Shown here piece by piece: positions 1 through 10,817 of a DNA stretch of 64,000 nt; the stretch's first letter is position 1, and every line of letters begins with the position of its first letter. Where the stretch lies: NCBI GenBank assembly GCA_963556255.1, contig OY744617.1, forward strand, positions 28,012,514 to 28,076,513. The letters are read 5' to 3'. The stretch comes from Allolobophora icterica (Eukaryota > Annelida > Clitellata > Crassiclitellata > Lumbricidae). The notes beneath the pieces are model-generated. The model ran no database searches and was not told the DNA's origin. It saw only the letters and a program-made list of their open reading frames with translations. The translations under genes and the position numbers were made by a program.

Positions 1-77
1 CCGATAAGTTTCAGATATATATCAGGACAGTAATCTACCATCCGGAATTAAGCATCACGCAGGATAAGTTTCACATA

Positions 78-190
78 CACTGGCGGCGATCTTGTTTGAC
101 TGGTGGGGGGGAGGGACAGGACACTTCTGAACTGATGTGGTTAAAGGTGGGGGTCTTGTCCCCCTCGACGCCCCGGGATCGCCGCCCATG
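78..190 (+). mobile_element. hAT-like MITE family 2, short copy
   Basis: Ends CACTGGCGGCGATC and GATCGCCGCCCATG form near-perfect terminal inverted repeats. The flanks TTCACATA and TTCAAATA differ at one of eight bases, as expected for an aged 8-bp target duplication. It is about half the length of the other copies (8772, 10818, 41319), so it carries an internal deletion. Confidence 0.75.
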
Positions 191-206
191 TTCAAATATA
201 TATATA

Positions 207-227
207 TGATATTATATATGGTGTTGC

Positions 228-271
<44 letters not shown>

Positions 272-292
272 GCAACACCATATATAATATCA
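207..292. repeat. Long perfect AT-rich hairpin
   Basis: The left arm begins TGATATTATATATGGTG and continues to TTGCAGATAT. The right arm is its exact reverse complement, and (TA)n lies between. It sits inside the tandem array and has no coding capacity. Confidence 0.8.
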
Positions 293-497
293 CAACAGTA
301 ATCTACGCATCTAATTATGCATCACGCCGGATAAGTTTCAGACATAATATTATAGCAGGACAGTAATCTACCATCAGGAATTATGCATCATGCCGGATAA
401 GTTTCCAATATGCCTAATCAACTATCAGGAGCTATACACTACATAAACCGAACAATCTCGACCAAATAAAAGAAAAGGAAGGGTACACTTTCAAGCT

Positions 498-678
498 AGA
501 GCCCGAGAGGCAACCACGGGTATGAAGTGTTAGCAACTTCATTTCCTTAGCCTCGGCATATGACAGCAGGTGGCCAGGCCTCTTGCTCACCGTCTGATCT
601 TCCCACTGACAGTGTACGGTCAGTGTACTCATTACATCTGAGTTTGCTAGGAGGCGCTGGTTGAGCAGAAATCTCTAA
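498..678 (-). repeat. SINE A, head-truncated
   Basis: Matches the body shared by many copies here (landmarks TTCTTAGCCTCGGCATATGA and ACAGTGTACGGTCAGTGTAC). The tRNA-like head, which would lie on the right, is missing. Confidence 0.7.
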
Positions 679-799
679 ACAAAAGCCTAGTATTGTATGT
701 CATACAGTGAAACTAATGGACAATAAATAATTAATTAAATGAAAACACAAATGCAATTAATTGTTTGCTACAAAACATTACTCTAAAAACTATAACAAT

Positions 800-900
800 A
801 ACAGGTAACTGTTGCTGTTGCTGTTAGTGTTATTATTGTTATTGTTATTGTTGTTGCTATTACAACAATAGCAATAATAATAATAACAACAACAAGCTGT
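800..900. repeat. Degenerate (TTG/TTA)n trinucleotide region
   Basis: Imperfect GTT/ATT and AAT/AAC triplets, next to the acidic open frame on the minus strand. Confidence 0.6.
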
Positions 901-924
901 TGTTGCTATTGTTGCTTTGGGATT

Positions 925-1142
925 GGGAAACTTGCCTAGCTGCCCTCCATCATCATTTTCCTCATAATCTTCATCATAGTTGTAGAATTCACTTTTATCA
1001 TCGTCATCATCTTCGTCGTCATCGTAATCGTCGTAATCTTCATCATCCTCGTCATCATCATCATCGCCATCATCGTCTTCATCATCATTCCCTTCGTGGT
1101 CGTTGTAATCACTGACATAATCTGTGCCATCTTCTTGTTTAT
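925..1142 (-). CDS. Possible acidic exon, unidentified
   Basis: On the minus strand a pyrimidine-rich stretch and a TAG acceptor at 1143-1145 precede an open frame that is very rich in Asp and Glu with scattered Tyr, beginning DKQEDGTDYVSDYNDHEG. The codons mix GAT, GAC, GAA and GAG instead of repeating one triplet, and the end reads SEFYNYDEDYEENDDGG. This looks more like an acidic low-complexity protein segment than a clean (GAT)n microsatellite. No good donor is visible; the frame runs into a trinucleotide repeat. The alternative is a decayed (GAT)n LINE tail, a type that does occur elsewhere in the window (41623, 63835). I do not recognise a family. Confidence 0.22.
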
Positions 1143-1244
1143 CTACGAAACAAATCAACATAAAACCATGAACGTAATCAATTTTATGAGAACAATTTAG
1201 ACTATAAATCTGAAATTTATGCATCAACTGTATGGGACTGGTTC

Positions 1245-1370
1245 ACAGTGATTAGCTTGTTATGTGGAAAGTACGGGTTTGAGCCTCCACTGAGATGGTT
1301 ACTGTGTAGGGACCTTGAGCAAGTCCAATCACAATTGCTCAGCGCCATCGATTGATGCTTCATCATTAGA
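1245..1370 (+). repeat. SINE B fragment
   Basis: Contains the box-B-like GGGTTTGAGCC and the body GACCTTGAGCAAGTCC ... GCTCAGCGCCATCGATTGATGC shared with nine other copies. Confidence 0.7.
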
Positions 1371-1384
1371 CTTCCTTCCTGAAG

Positions 1385-1605
1385 AGCAGTGCCTTAAGCT
1401 AGCCCTGAGGCAGCCATGCAAATGAAGTGTTAGAGACTTCATTTTCTTAGCCTCGGCATATGTAGGGCGGACGGCCAGTCCTCTCCGCCACAGTGTAAGG
1501 TCAGTGTACTCAATATAGCTGAATTTCTGCCCAGGCAGGGATTTGAAACCCTACTCTCGATTGACAGTCCAGCAAACTAACCACTACACTATCAAGCACA
1601 CCCAG
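1385..1605 (-). repeat. SINE A with tRNA-like head
   Basis: Full-length-looking copy read on the minus strand. The head contains box B (GGGTTTCAAATCC-like) and box A (TAGTGTAGTGG-like), followed by the common body. Confidence 0.8.
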
Positions 1606-1624
1606 ACTTGCTTAATGAATGCAT

Positions 1625-1723
1625 AATATAATAATAAAACTGATAAAGACAATAATAAAAATAATAATAAAAACAATAATAAATAATAATAAAAAAATAA
1701 TAACAATGATAATAATACTAACG

Positions 1724-1755
<32 letters not shown>
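1625..1755. repeat. (AAT)n/(ATT)n microsatellite
   Basis: Interrupted AAT triplets that invert to ATT near 1741-1756. Confidence 0.8.
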
Positions 1756-1877
1756 TCCAGCGCCTTTCCATTTGCATTCAACGTTATAATGCCATCGCAT
1801 TCCGTGGCACATTCAATGACATAGCGGAGGACGAGGCTTGATTTCCTGGAAATAACATAACAACAAATTAATATCTA

Positions 1878-1935
1878 AGTCCCCGAGGGATCATATGTAC
1901 CTTGGGGCATAAAAAAATAATAATAATAACAATAT
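1878..1935 (-). repeat. ATT-tailed repeat end (family of four)
   Basis: CCCCGAGGGATCATATGTAC and CTTGGGGC followed by AAAAAAATAATAATAA match ends at 3826-3898, 4044-4100 and 32116-32192. Probably the 3' end of a retroposon; the class is unknown. Confidence 0.5.
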
Positions 1936-2028
1936 TTGGTATATTTCAAATCAGACTAACCTTGACTGGTTTTGGTAAATTTCAAATCAGACTAACCTTG
2001 ACTGGTTTTGGTATATTTCAAATCAGAC
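1936..2028. repeat. 36-bp tandem repeat, about 2.6 copies
   Basis: Unit contains TTTCAAATCAGACTAACC and TTGACTGGTTTTGGTA; three starts at 36-bp spacing. Confidence 0.85.
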
Positions 2029-2029
2029 G

Positions 2030-2574
2030 CGACTGTTGTGTGCAGCAAGGAATCTGACAAAGTTTCTTCTCCATCTTTCGTAACCATCATCCGACCCTCC
2101 GAGGTTTTCCGCTGTCTCCCCAGCTCCATTGGACTCTCAGAACCAACCGGAATCATCCGACTCGTCCATCTGGAACCAACAGTCGTCACTCCATCCCGCA
2201 GCCCAACAGGAGTCCTCGGTCTTGGTCTTATGGTCCACGACTGTTGGGCAACGTCCCCGGACTGGGGCGAGCGAATTGTGGCAACGGATACGGCTCCGTT
2301 ACCCCGGAACAACGTAACAGGGACCTGTGCAACATCTGACAACAGTCGACGTTGTTCATCGTGCAACGTTGTCGTTGTTGCTGGTGTTGTTGGTCCGGGG
2401 TCAGTTGTTCTCCATCTCGACGTCCGCCTTCGGTTGCCTAAGGCAGATGTGGAGTTCTGGTATGCAAGCGGAAAGCTGGAATTGTACTGGTCTGGAAAGA
2501 CTACCTCATCTGTTATGTCTGCAATAAACAGACAATTTTGTTGGATTATTATTTATTCAGATGTTTTTCTTTGA
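2030..2574 (+). other. Unassigned GC-richer block with open frames
   Basis: An open frame of 188 codons and overlapping shorter ones lie here, ending near AATAAA at about 2523. The predicted protein (Ser/Thr/Pro-rich, no recognisable domain) matches nothing I know. The block is compositionally distinct from its AT-rich flanks. A retroelement end or processed fragment is possible. The long frame has no ATG start at 2008. Confidence 0.2.
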
Positions 2575-2954
2575 ACTTTCTGGGATTTTAATCTTTCTTT
2601 TGGCTTACTTTCATGGCAAATACGTAAACGTCTTGACATTGTTACAACACTCAATAAGAACTGTTTGCATATTGTTCATTCTCCTTGTGGATCAATGATC
2701 TAGCCCTTTTTAAAATTTTAGGCAATTCAAAAGCTGAATAGTTCTGTTGTTTTCTAAGACTATAACAGAATTAATCAGAAAACAAAGAATTACAGAAAAC
2801 ATAGAAATAATTATCACCATCTAATTAACACTGTAATGACGAGAGTGAACTAAAAGCAACTGGGAAACCATTGCAACTCGTCATTAAAGTGTCAAGTAAT
2901 ATAGAAAGCGATAATAAATAATACATTTACAAGTAGCAAGTACACAAGCAAATA
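2575..2954. other. AT-rich unique sequence
   Basis: No gene, repeat unit or open frame seen. Confidence 0.5.
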
Positions 2955-3202
<248 letters not shown>

Positions 3203-3284
3203 ACAATAATTATAATAAAATAATGACCATCAGTGTCATGAGGCCGAAATAAGTCTTCGGATGAGGCACAGCGTGTTAGCTTCA

Positions 3285-3385
3285 AAGACAATATTGTATT
3301 GTATTGTATTGTATTGTATATGGGCATTTATAAAGCGCCTCTCGCGGTATAGACCATTCAGAGGCGCTCTGTACAATACATGTAC
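3285..3385 (-). repeat. (TTGTA)n plus LINE-type 3' tail
   Basis: The TTGTA pentamer is followed by GGGCATTTATAAAGCGCCTC and TTCAGAGGCGCTC, the same tail as at 10183-10245. Related to the tails at 6200, 30600, 54840 and 59830. Confidence 0.65.
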
Positions 3386-3770
3386 AATCATTCTTATGCA
3401 ATCGTTCTTATGCAATCTTTCCCCAGAATTCTAGGAATATGCCAAGCGAACCTCATTTCCATACATTTCCGGGTAGTAACTAATCTCCTCAGAGGATAAA
3501 ACCAGGCCGTAATCTGCATCTTTTTATGCGACTGTCACTCGCCAGAGGCGGCGATACGTCAAAGAAACAACAGCGTCACTGGAGCGAGTGACATCGTATG
3601 ACCTTCATTACCAAACATCGAGGGATCGCTCGAAGAAATCGTATTGCTCGACAGAATCCAAATCTAAAGATCAAGATATGACGCTAACCAGAACAGCGAA
3701 TGGAGGCTTTTGCTTTGAATATGATGATAATGCTTATGATACGGATGAGGAGGATAATAAGCACGATGAA
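3386..3770. other. Unassigned sequence
   Basis: Mixed-composition sequence with a short open frame, unidentified. It ends in degenerate GAT/ATT triplets. Confidence 0.3.
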
Positions 3771-3895
3771 CAGATTATTATTATTATTATTTATATTATT
3801 ATTATTATTATTATTATCTTTTTTTTGCCCTGAGGTACTTCATTCCCCAAGGTCTTAGAAATTAAAAGTTAAAAGTGTTGTGTTTCTGGAACGGA

Positions 3896-3980
<85 letters not shown>

Positions 3981-4091
3981 ATTATTATAATTATTATTAA
4001 TGCTCGGCTGCGCCTTTAAGCAAATCATTATTATAATTTTTTTATTATTATTTTTCCCCCGAGGTACATCCCTTGGGAGTTCAAAAGTTAC

Positions 4092-4139
<48 letters not shown>

Positions 4140-4240
4140 CATTATTATTACTATTATTTTACATTTATGATGATAATGATGATGATACGGATGAGGATAA
4201 AAATGGTAATTATCATTATTGTTATAATTATTATTATTAC

Positions 4241-4313
<73 letters not shown>

Positions 4314-4320
4314 ACTATAC
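3771..4320. repeat. Cluster of (ATT)n microsatellites with repeat ends
   Basis: Four ATT tracts (about 3775-3815, 3896-3980, 4092-4160, 4227-4312) alternate with two copies of the CCCGAGGTACATCCCTTGGG-type end at 3826-3898 and 4044-4100. The structure suggests repeated insertion of an ATT-tailed retroposon into its own tails. Confidence 0.8.
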
Positions 4321-4385
4321 ATTTGTGATGACAATGATGATGATACAGATGAGGATAATAATGACGATGAAGAAGAGATCATTAT

Positions 4386-4540
4386 TATTATGCATTTATT
4401 AAGCGCCACTATCTAATTACAAAGCATCAGTCGATGGCAATGATCAATTATTGTGAGTGAAGGACTTGCTCAAGGTCCCTAATAGTAACCATCTCAGTGA
4501 CGGGTTGAGCGCTCTAACCAATCGGCTACCGTACATGTAT
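4386..4540 (-). repeat. SINE B
   Basis: Body (TTATTAAGCGCCACTATCTA, GGACTTGCTCAAGGTCCCTA) and, at the right, the reverse complement of box A (AACCAATCGGCTAC). Box B is decayed. The ATT tract lies at its 3' end. Confidence 0.8.
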
Positions 4541-4755
4541 CTCGCAAGAGATGGAGATCTAGTATACATTTGACTACTGGTCTGTGGTTTAAAATTGAAT
4601 AACGATGACTAAAATGATGATCGCAATGATACTGATGAAGTGGCTGATATAGCGAATCGATTGAGAGGCCGGTCTGTGGTTGATCCTTTAATATTCACGA
4701 TGATCATAGTGATACCAAAAAAGAGAAAGATATAGTAGCAAGCACATCCATGCCA

Positions 4756-5127
4756 CTACTGGTCAGTTGCTGGTCAGTGGTCAGCTGCTGGTCAACGGTC
4801 AGCTGCTGGTCAACGGTCAGCTGCTGGTCAACGGTCAGCTGCTGGTCAGCGGTCAGCTGCTGGTCAGCGGTCAGCTGCTGGTCAGCGGTCAGCTGCTGGT
4901 CAACGGTCAGCTGCTGGTCAACGGTCAGCTGCTGGTCAATGGTCAGCTGCTGGTCAATGGTCAGCTGCTGGTCAGTGGTCAGCTGCTGGTCAATGGTCAG
5001 CTGCTGGTCAGTGGTCAGCTGCTGGTCAGTGGTCAGCTGCCGGTCAGCGGTCAGCTGCTGGCCAATGGTCAGCTGCTGGTCAACGGTCAGCTGCTGGTCA
5101 ATGGTCAGCTGCTGGTCAATGGTCAGC
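4756..5127. repeat. 18-bp minisatellite, about 20 copies
   Basis: Unit AGCTGCTGGTCAACGGTC with variants at two positions. Because 18 is divisible by 3, several frames stay open (SCWSTV or LLVNGQ repeats). These are artefacts unless shown to be expressed. Confidence 0.95.
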
Positions 5128-5210
5128 GCTTCAACTATGACGACGCTGAAGATGATGAAGAGGCTGAGATAGCGTATCTATTGAGCTGATGGTCTGCAGT
5201 CGATGCTCTG

Positions 5211-5212
<2 letters not shown>

Positions 5213-5245
<33 letters not shown>

Positions 5246-5417
5246 GTGTGTGTGTATGTCTGTGTGTCTCGATGTGTGTGTGTGTGTAGGTATGTGTGTC
5301 TGTGTGTGTCTGTGTGTGTGTATGTGTGTGTGTGTCTGTGTGTGTGTCTGTGTGTGTGTATGTGTGTGTATGTCTGTGTGTGTGTGTAGGTGTGTGTGTG
5401 TGTATGTCTGTGTGTGT

Positions 5418-5453
<36 letters not shown>

Positions 5454-5485
5454 GTGTGTGTGTGTGTGTGTGTGTGCGTGTGCGT

Positions 5486-5548
<63 letters not shown>
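5213..5548. repeat. Compound (GT)n microsatellite
   Basis: GT with periodic TCTGTG, TAGGTG and GCGTGT interruptions. Confidence 0.97.
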
Positions 5549-5550
<2 letters not shown>

Positions 5551-5858
5551 CCGCTGATTGATGTGAATCGATCTTTGCTTATAGACGCAGTCGAGCATTA
5601 AGCTCCTCTGACTGGTGCTAACGCTCAACGGATTCGATAAACCGCGTCATGGATGTCAGTTCAAATAACTTACAGGCATGACAATACCGAACCTAAGAGA
5701 CTGGAAACGCTTTTCATGGACGCCGCCGCCGCCGCTTCCCAGAACTGACACACTGCACAATGGATGGCCGTATCGTCCAGCACGGATAAAAATTACTGGA
5801 AGCGAAAAGGCTCGGCAAGCCCAAAGGAACGGCAGTGTTAGCAATCGTAAACGCGAAC
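5549..5858. other. Unique sequence between GT and CA tracts
   Basis: Mixed composition; no gene or repeat recognised. The two flanking dinucleotide tracts are mutually complementary. Confidence 0.4.
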
Positions 5859-5859
5859 G

Positions 5860-5900
<41 letters not shown>

Positions 5901-5906
5901 ACACAC

Positions 5907-5957
<51 letters not shown>

Positions 5958-6142
5958 AGCACAAACAAACACACACACACACACATAAGCACAAACACAC
6001 ACACACACATAAGCACACACAAACACACACACAAGCACACACACCTACAGTACACACATACACAAGCAACTACACACACACCCTACACACAGACAAACAC
6101 CTATATACACGCACACAAACACATACACCTACACACACACCG

Positions 6143-6181
<39 letters not shown>
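5859..6181. repeat. Compound (CA)n microsatellite
   Basis: CA with AAGCACA, CTACA and AAACA interruptions. Confidence 0.97.
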
Positions 6182-6182
<1 letters not shown>

Positions 6183-6183
6183 A

Positions 6184-6510
6184 ATCAGTCAATCAATAAA
6201 TCAATCAACTGAGCGTTTATATAGCGCCCCGTCAATGAAACTATTCAGAGTCGCTCCCAGCCCAACTCCGGCGAAAGAGAACAATCTCTAGAGCAGAGAA
6301 GAAAGCGGTGGATGAGTCTCGAGGAAGAGACCGCAGCTCAGGAGGAAGTCCATTCCAAATTGGGGTCCAACGACGGAGAAAGCGCGCTGCTGTATAGTAG
6401 CGGTGCGTGCGAAAGAAACAGAGAGGTCACCACGGGTGGCAGAGCAAAGAGAGTGGTGACCAGGTGGAACAAAGGCACGAGAACACAACTCGTGCAGCTA
6501 TAGGAGGGAG
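6184..6510 (-). mobile_element. Decayed LINE 3' end (CR1/L2-like tail)
   Basis: Begins with an (AATC)n tail and TTTATATAGCGCC. On the minus strand it encodes fragments such as SFARTATIQQRAFSVVGP, equivalent to the better-preserved copy at 54892-55344. The frames are broken. The motif FAR-T---QRAFSVVGP is known from the C-terminal tails of many non-LTR reverse transcriptase proteins in invertebrates. Confidence 0.75.
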
Positions 6511-6738
6511 CACGGCCAAGCTGACATTGTCAGACAATGGAGGCAACCCGGTAGATAACTTCATATGAGAAAAGATCTGAAGCCAGATAGCTTTTAATTG
6601 GACGCTTCACCGAGGTTAAGTATATAAATCGACTGCATGAATGTATGCATGAGTTAACTGCACGTGCTACAGTTGATTATTATTACTACAGCCAGACTGC
6701 AATTACTAGCGATAACTTGTATTGCAGGAATTAAGGTT
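6511..6738. other. Unassigned sequence
   Basis: No gene or repeat recognised. Confidence 0.3.
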
Positions 6739-6746
6739 CTTCTGCC

Positions 6747-6913
6747 CAGGGGCGTCTATACCCCCTAAGACCTAAGTCATTGGAGCAACTTCCCATTCCC
6801 CTCTTCTTCCCCTCCCCTTCCTCCCCCTAAAATGGTGGCACACACACTGACAGATCCCCCTATTTCTTTTATGGAGCATTTGCTCCAAGGCTTCTATGGT
6901 ATAGACGCCCCTG
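6747..6913 (+). mobile_element. hAT-like MITE family 1
   Basis: Ends CAGGGGCGTCTATACC and GGTATAGACGCCCCTG are perfect inverted repeats. The 8-bp CTTCTGCC at 6739-6746 is repeated exactly at 6914-6921. Non-coding. Other copies are at 20988, 34279 and 62213. The 8-bp duplication and CAGGG-type ends are hAT hallmarks. Confidence 0.92.
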
Positions 6914-6954
6914 CTTCTGCCTCCTTTCTCTAGCTCCTCCAATCGTAATTGCAC

Positions 6955-7130
6955 TACCCTGCATCCTTCCTCTGGTCCCTATGGCAACCGGACTTGGATA
7001 TTCTCTTGGCATCTCTCGACAACCCTCTGACACGACACAGCGCTCGTGAATAAGCTGGTGCCCTGCGCTCAGCTTTGGAGTAGTACTATAGAAATATGGA
7101 GTTTAGAATTACGATTGGACGGAAAGGCAT
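6955..7130 (+). repeat. Dispersed repeat with GATTACGATT-type end
   Basis: GCGCTCGTGAATAAGCTGGT, then a CCTGCGCT-type segment, then TTACGATTG. Relatives occur at 12655-12745, 22598-22690, 35120-35280 (same strand) and 18505-18565, 25015-25090, 40615-40722, 51850-51945 (opposite strand). Likely the 3' end of a LINE or SINE. Confidence 0.6.
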
Positions 7131-7299
7131 GCCATCCAATTATGGATATGAGTTCGTCCCTCGAGAAGATGAAGATCTAAAATATTCTACGAAAGATTAT
7201 ACTATAATATAGTATCATCTTTCGTATTATATCTAAGGATTTCTACATGCTGAACTAAACTAACGGACCAAAGACGTATGAAAGGCTGGATGTGGAAGA

Positions 7300-7478
7300 C
7301 AGAGGCATCAGGTACTCAGCTATAATGAGTACACGACCGTACACTGTCATTAGGAAGATGAGACGGTGATGGAGAGGATTGGCCACCTCATATGCCGAGG
7401 CTAAGCAAATGAAGTCGCTAATACTTCATACCCGTGGCTGCCTCAGGGCTAGCTTCAGGGACTGCTCTTCTCTTCTAA
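7300..7478 (+). repeat. SINE A, head-truncated
   Basis: Body landmarks ATATGCCGAGGCTAAGCAAA and GGCTGCCTCAGGGCTAGCTT on the plus strand. Confidence 0.75.
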
Positions 7479-7554
7479 GAACACCAGACCGCATTTATTA
7501 GCAGATTTCCCCTCGCACTTCGGCTTGCTCAGCTACTCACCTATTCATATATTC

Positions 7555-7875
7555 ACTAGAGTTGAGCACATTTATTTTTATCATCTTACTCACACTGCTA
7601 GAGTTAACTGTTAGAGTTGAGTATTTTCATCATAGTTAACTGCTATTAAAATATTTGACTTCTATTACTAGAGGTAACTGGCATTACACGAGTTAATGCC
7701 ACTGCTACAATTGACTGCTATAATTATTAAAGCTAACTAGCATTACATTAGTTAACTGCGACTACTAGAGTAGTTGACTGCTATTAGTAGAGCTGACAGC
7801 TATTGTTACAGTTAACTGCTATTTCTAGAGTTAACTGCTATCACTACAGGTATTTAGCATTACACGAGTTAACAC
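7555..7875. repeat. Degenerate short tandem repeat
   Basis: AGAGTTAACTGCTATTACTA-like unit of about 20-30 bp repeated with drift. Confidence 0.7.
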
Positions 7876-7882
7876 CTACAGG

Positions 7883-8040
7883 CAGGGACGTAACATTGGT
7901 CTAAAAAGTGGGGGACCAATTTCTTACATAGATGACGCAATGCGGAGACTTCGATCTCTGGGAAGGCACAATAATAAAATAGGCATTGTTAAAAAGTGGG
8001 GGTACGGGTACCCCTCGAACCCCCACAAATTACGCCTATG
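7883..8040 (+). mobile_element. hAT-like MITE family 3
   Basis: Starts CAGGGACGTAAC and ends TTACGCCTATG. Flanks CCTACAGG and TCAACAGG match at six of eight bases. Interior (TGGTCTAAAAAGTGGGGG, AAGGCACAATAATAAAAT) matches the copy at 26839. Confidence 0.75.
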
Positions 8041-8518
8041 TCAACAGGCACAACTTATTACAATAAACAGAACAGAAACTTTTCTAAACAAGTCTTGAGT
8101 TGCATTGCATGCCTCAGTCTCAGTTTTTCCATTTCCACGTGTCTCTCCTCAATCTCCACAGACGGTACTTACAGACTCGGCTCCGGTTTTAATGCTTTCA
8201 TCTCAAGTATCATTGATCATCGCATGTGTACATCAACTACCCAAGTGCCCATTAAAAAGGACATAAGATCTTCTAATACTGGGCGTGTTTTTTCAGTTCC
8301 CAGAATTTCTTCATCTGGTAAAGTTGCAAGAATGCCTACAGTATACAAAATGCCCAGTTTACTACAGAAGAAGCTCTGACACTTCACTCTGCATGAAGAC
8401 CAGACTTAGCTTCATTGGCAACTGCACACTTCTCATTCCTTTTCATTTTATACAGAAGTTGTTCCCTGTTTAAAATGGATGGCTAACTAACATAATAATT
8501 ACTAACAAATGTAATAAT
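8041..8518 (+). other. Unassigned sequence with short open frames
   Basis: A 127-codon frame begins inside the preceding MITE and continues into Ser-rich sequence. No family is recognised and it probably has no function. Confidence 0.25.
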
Positions 8519-8771
8519 ATTACCATAATATATAAATATACAATAAAATAATATGATTATAATAATAATGATTAACAATTATTATAATAATAACTGTTAA
8601 TGTAATCATCCGTCCTAGATAGATTTGAACCATCCTACATTCTATAGCCCTAATATAGTCTTCTAGATCAGTGCTACTCAAACCATGATACAATATATAG
8701 CGCCCTTCCAGCACACCGTAAAAGCACTGCCTAAATGAATATCTAACTGATCTCTAAACAAGTGTAACAGA

Positions 8772-9020
8772 CAGTGGCGGCGATCTTGTTTGACAGGTGA
8801 GGGGGACATTTTTGAACTGATCTGGTCAAAAAAGAGTTTTGAACTGATCTGGTTAAAAAAAGAGGTAGAAAAATTTATCACCGTGAACTGATCTGGCGAA
8901 AAAAATGGATGACTTTTTTGTTGGTGTTTCTTCAAAGTGGGGGTCCGATGCATGGCGTTTCCCCCCACTGTTAACGGTGTTTTTTTTGTCCCCCTCGACC
9001 CCCCATGATCGCCGCCCATA
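8772..9020 (-). mobile_element. hAT-like MITE family 2
   Basis: Ends CAGTGGCGGCGATC and GATCGCCGCCCATA. Exact 8-bp duplication GTAACAGA at 8764-8771 and 9021-9028. Internal duplication of GAACTGATCTGGT-type sequence. Non-coding. Confidence 0.9.
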
Positions 9021-9039
9021 GTAACAGAGAATCTGTTTT

Positions 9040-9245
9040 AACCTGAATTGAAACAGTAGTATATTTAAAGGAAGACCGTTCCAAGAGGAAGGTTTAATGC
9101 AAGAAAAAGCCGGATGAGCTAGTGATGATGTGCGGAAGAGAGGAACCTGTAAATCTGCGCCGGCAGCAGAGCAAAGTGATCAACCGGAACTCAAAGCCCT
9201 TTGATGTATGCCGAGGCAGTGCCGACCATCGCGGTCCGTCCAATT
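9040..9245 (-). repeat. Possible LINE 3' fragment
   Basis: GAAGACCGTTCCAAGAGGAA and a following GAGGAACCTG segment resemble parts of the 6200-6500 LINE tail. Too diverged to be certain. Confidence 0.35.
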
Positions 9246-9373
9246 AGGAGGATCTTACGACGAATCCGTTCCTCGATAGGAAGCCAGAGCAGCTTTCTTT
9301 GCATATCAGTTGATATATGAGAGGATTTTGCTGATTGGTCAACGCAGAAAAACTACTGAACGACTCGAGCTTA

Positions 9374-10000
9374 CGTACAATACAATACAATACAATACAA
9401 TACAATACAATACAATACAATACAACATTATAAAACATGATACAATGAAATGCAATATAATACAATACAGCACAATATAATACCACACAATACAGTGCAG
9501 GACAATTGAGTAGCCTACCATACAATACAAATTTATAATACAACACAATACAATGCAACATAGCAATCCAGTACAATACAAACCAGTAGAATCCAATACA
9601 GTACAATCCAGTACATAAAATCAAATCAAATACAATACAATATAATGCAATACAATCCAGGACAAATAAAAATAAAATAAAATAAAATACAATACAATAT
9701 AGTGTAATACAATCCAGGACAAATCAAATCAAATCAAATACAATACAATACACTCCCAAACAATCCAACACAATACAATCCAAAATGATACAATACACTT
9801 CAGAACAATCCAAAACAACACAATCCACTACAATACACTTCAGAACAATCCAATAAAAATAATCCCGGACAACCCAATACACTTAATCCAATGCAATCTA
9901 ACACAATAAATGATTCCTGTACACATCCTGTATTGTATTGTATATAGGCTTTATAAATGCCCATATACAATACAATACAATATATCCAGCTACCAACACC
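9374..10000. repeat. (TACAA)n and diverged pentanucleotide region
   Basis: A clean TACAA run at 9374-9424, then long degenerate TACAA/TCCAG/CAAAT sequence. The minus-strand frames rich in Tyr, Cys, Ile and Leu are artefacts. Confidence 0.9.
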
Positions 10001-10097
10001 AGTTGCTACACCAATCCACAAATGTCAAATTAACTTCAGTAAACAAAGTGTAGTTTATTTACTGAAATTTCTCTAGTTATTGAATTCTTCTTTCCTG

Positions 10098-10470
10098 TAT
10101 GGTATTGTATTGCAAGCCTTAAGTAAAGAAAGGATCATTAACCTGATAGGCTGCAGGATTCACACACACCCTGTATTGTATTGTATTGTATATGGGCATT
10201 TATAAAGCGCCTCTCGCGGCATAGACCATTCAGAGGCGCTCCCAGTGCGCGAGACCCCGAGAGAAAAAGCAGGATTTAAGGTGAGAAAAGGAAGAAGCAA
10301 CGCTACCAGAGAGAATGGTGGTGCAGACACAAGGAGGAAGTCGGTTCCAAAGTGAGGGACCTATGGAGGCAAAGGATCTGGTATTGTATTGTATTGTATT
10401 GCAAGCCTTGCGTAAGGAAAGGATTAAACTGATAGGCTGCAGGATTCACACAGAACCCAGGAATTCTAAT
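10098..10470. repeat. Repeat pair around a LINE tail
   Basis: TTGTATTGCAAGCCTT then GTAAGGAAAGGAT and GATAGGCTGCAGGATTCACA occur at about 10105-10170 and 10385-10452. They flank a LINE-type tail (10183-10250) and a GGAGGAAGTCGGTTCCAAAG segment like that at 6340. Confidence 0.65.
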
Positions 10471-10809
10471 CCACGCCGCAGTCTCGACATCCCACTCAAC
10501 GCGAGACGCCGCTGTAAGGATGCGTCTCCGATGCTTAAAAAGCACCCACTTGATTGTTCCTCCATTCCAGATCCACACGGGGTCGTAATCGATCGACTAC
10601 ATCATCTTTATTGCCTACTTCCAGCGGCGAATCAATCCAATACAACCACCTCCCTCTTCCGCGTAGTTTAGTCTCGCCTCCACAAAACCTCCTTCCCAGC
10701 GGCTCAAGGTCATCGCTAGGTCATCGGTCTGCGTATCGCCCGGGCATTTCATGTCTCCTGCTTTTGATAACCAACATCATCGTCTGGCAGAGGAGGCACA
10801 GGACAGATG
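10471..10809. other. Unassigned sequence
   Basis: Mixed composition; open frames show no recognisable domain. Confidence 0.3.
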
Positions 10810-10817
10810 CACGCAAC

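Larger units (their letters stand above)
1..413. repeat. Interrupted tandem repeat, unit about 61-65 bp
   Basis: A unit containing GGATAAGTTTCA and CAGTAATCTACCATC recurs (GATAAGTTT at about 3, 64, 330 and 395). The array is split by a small transposon at 78-190 and a long AT hairpin at 207-292. It runs off the left edge, so its true length is unknown. Confidence 0.7.

Noticed and set aside
9244..10021. Tyr/Cys/Leu-rich minus-strand proteins
   Set aside because: Translation of degenerate TACAA repeats.
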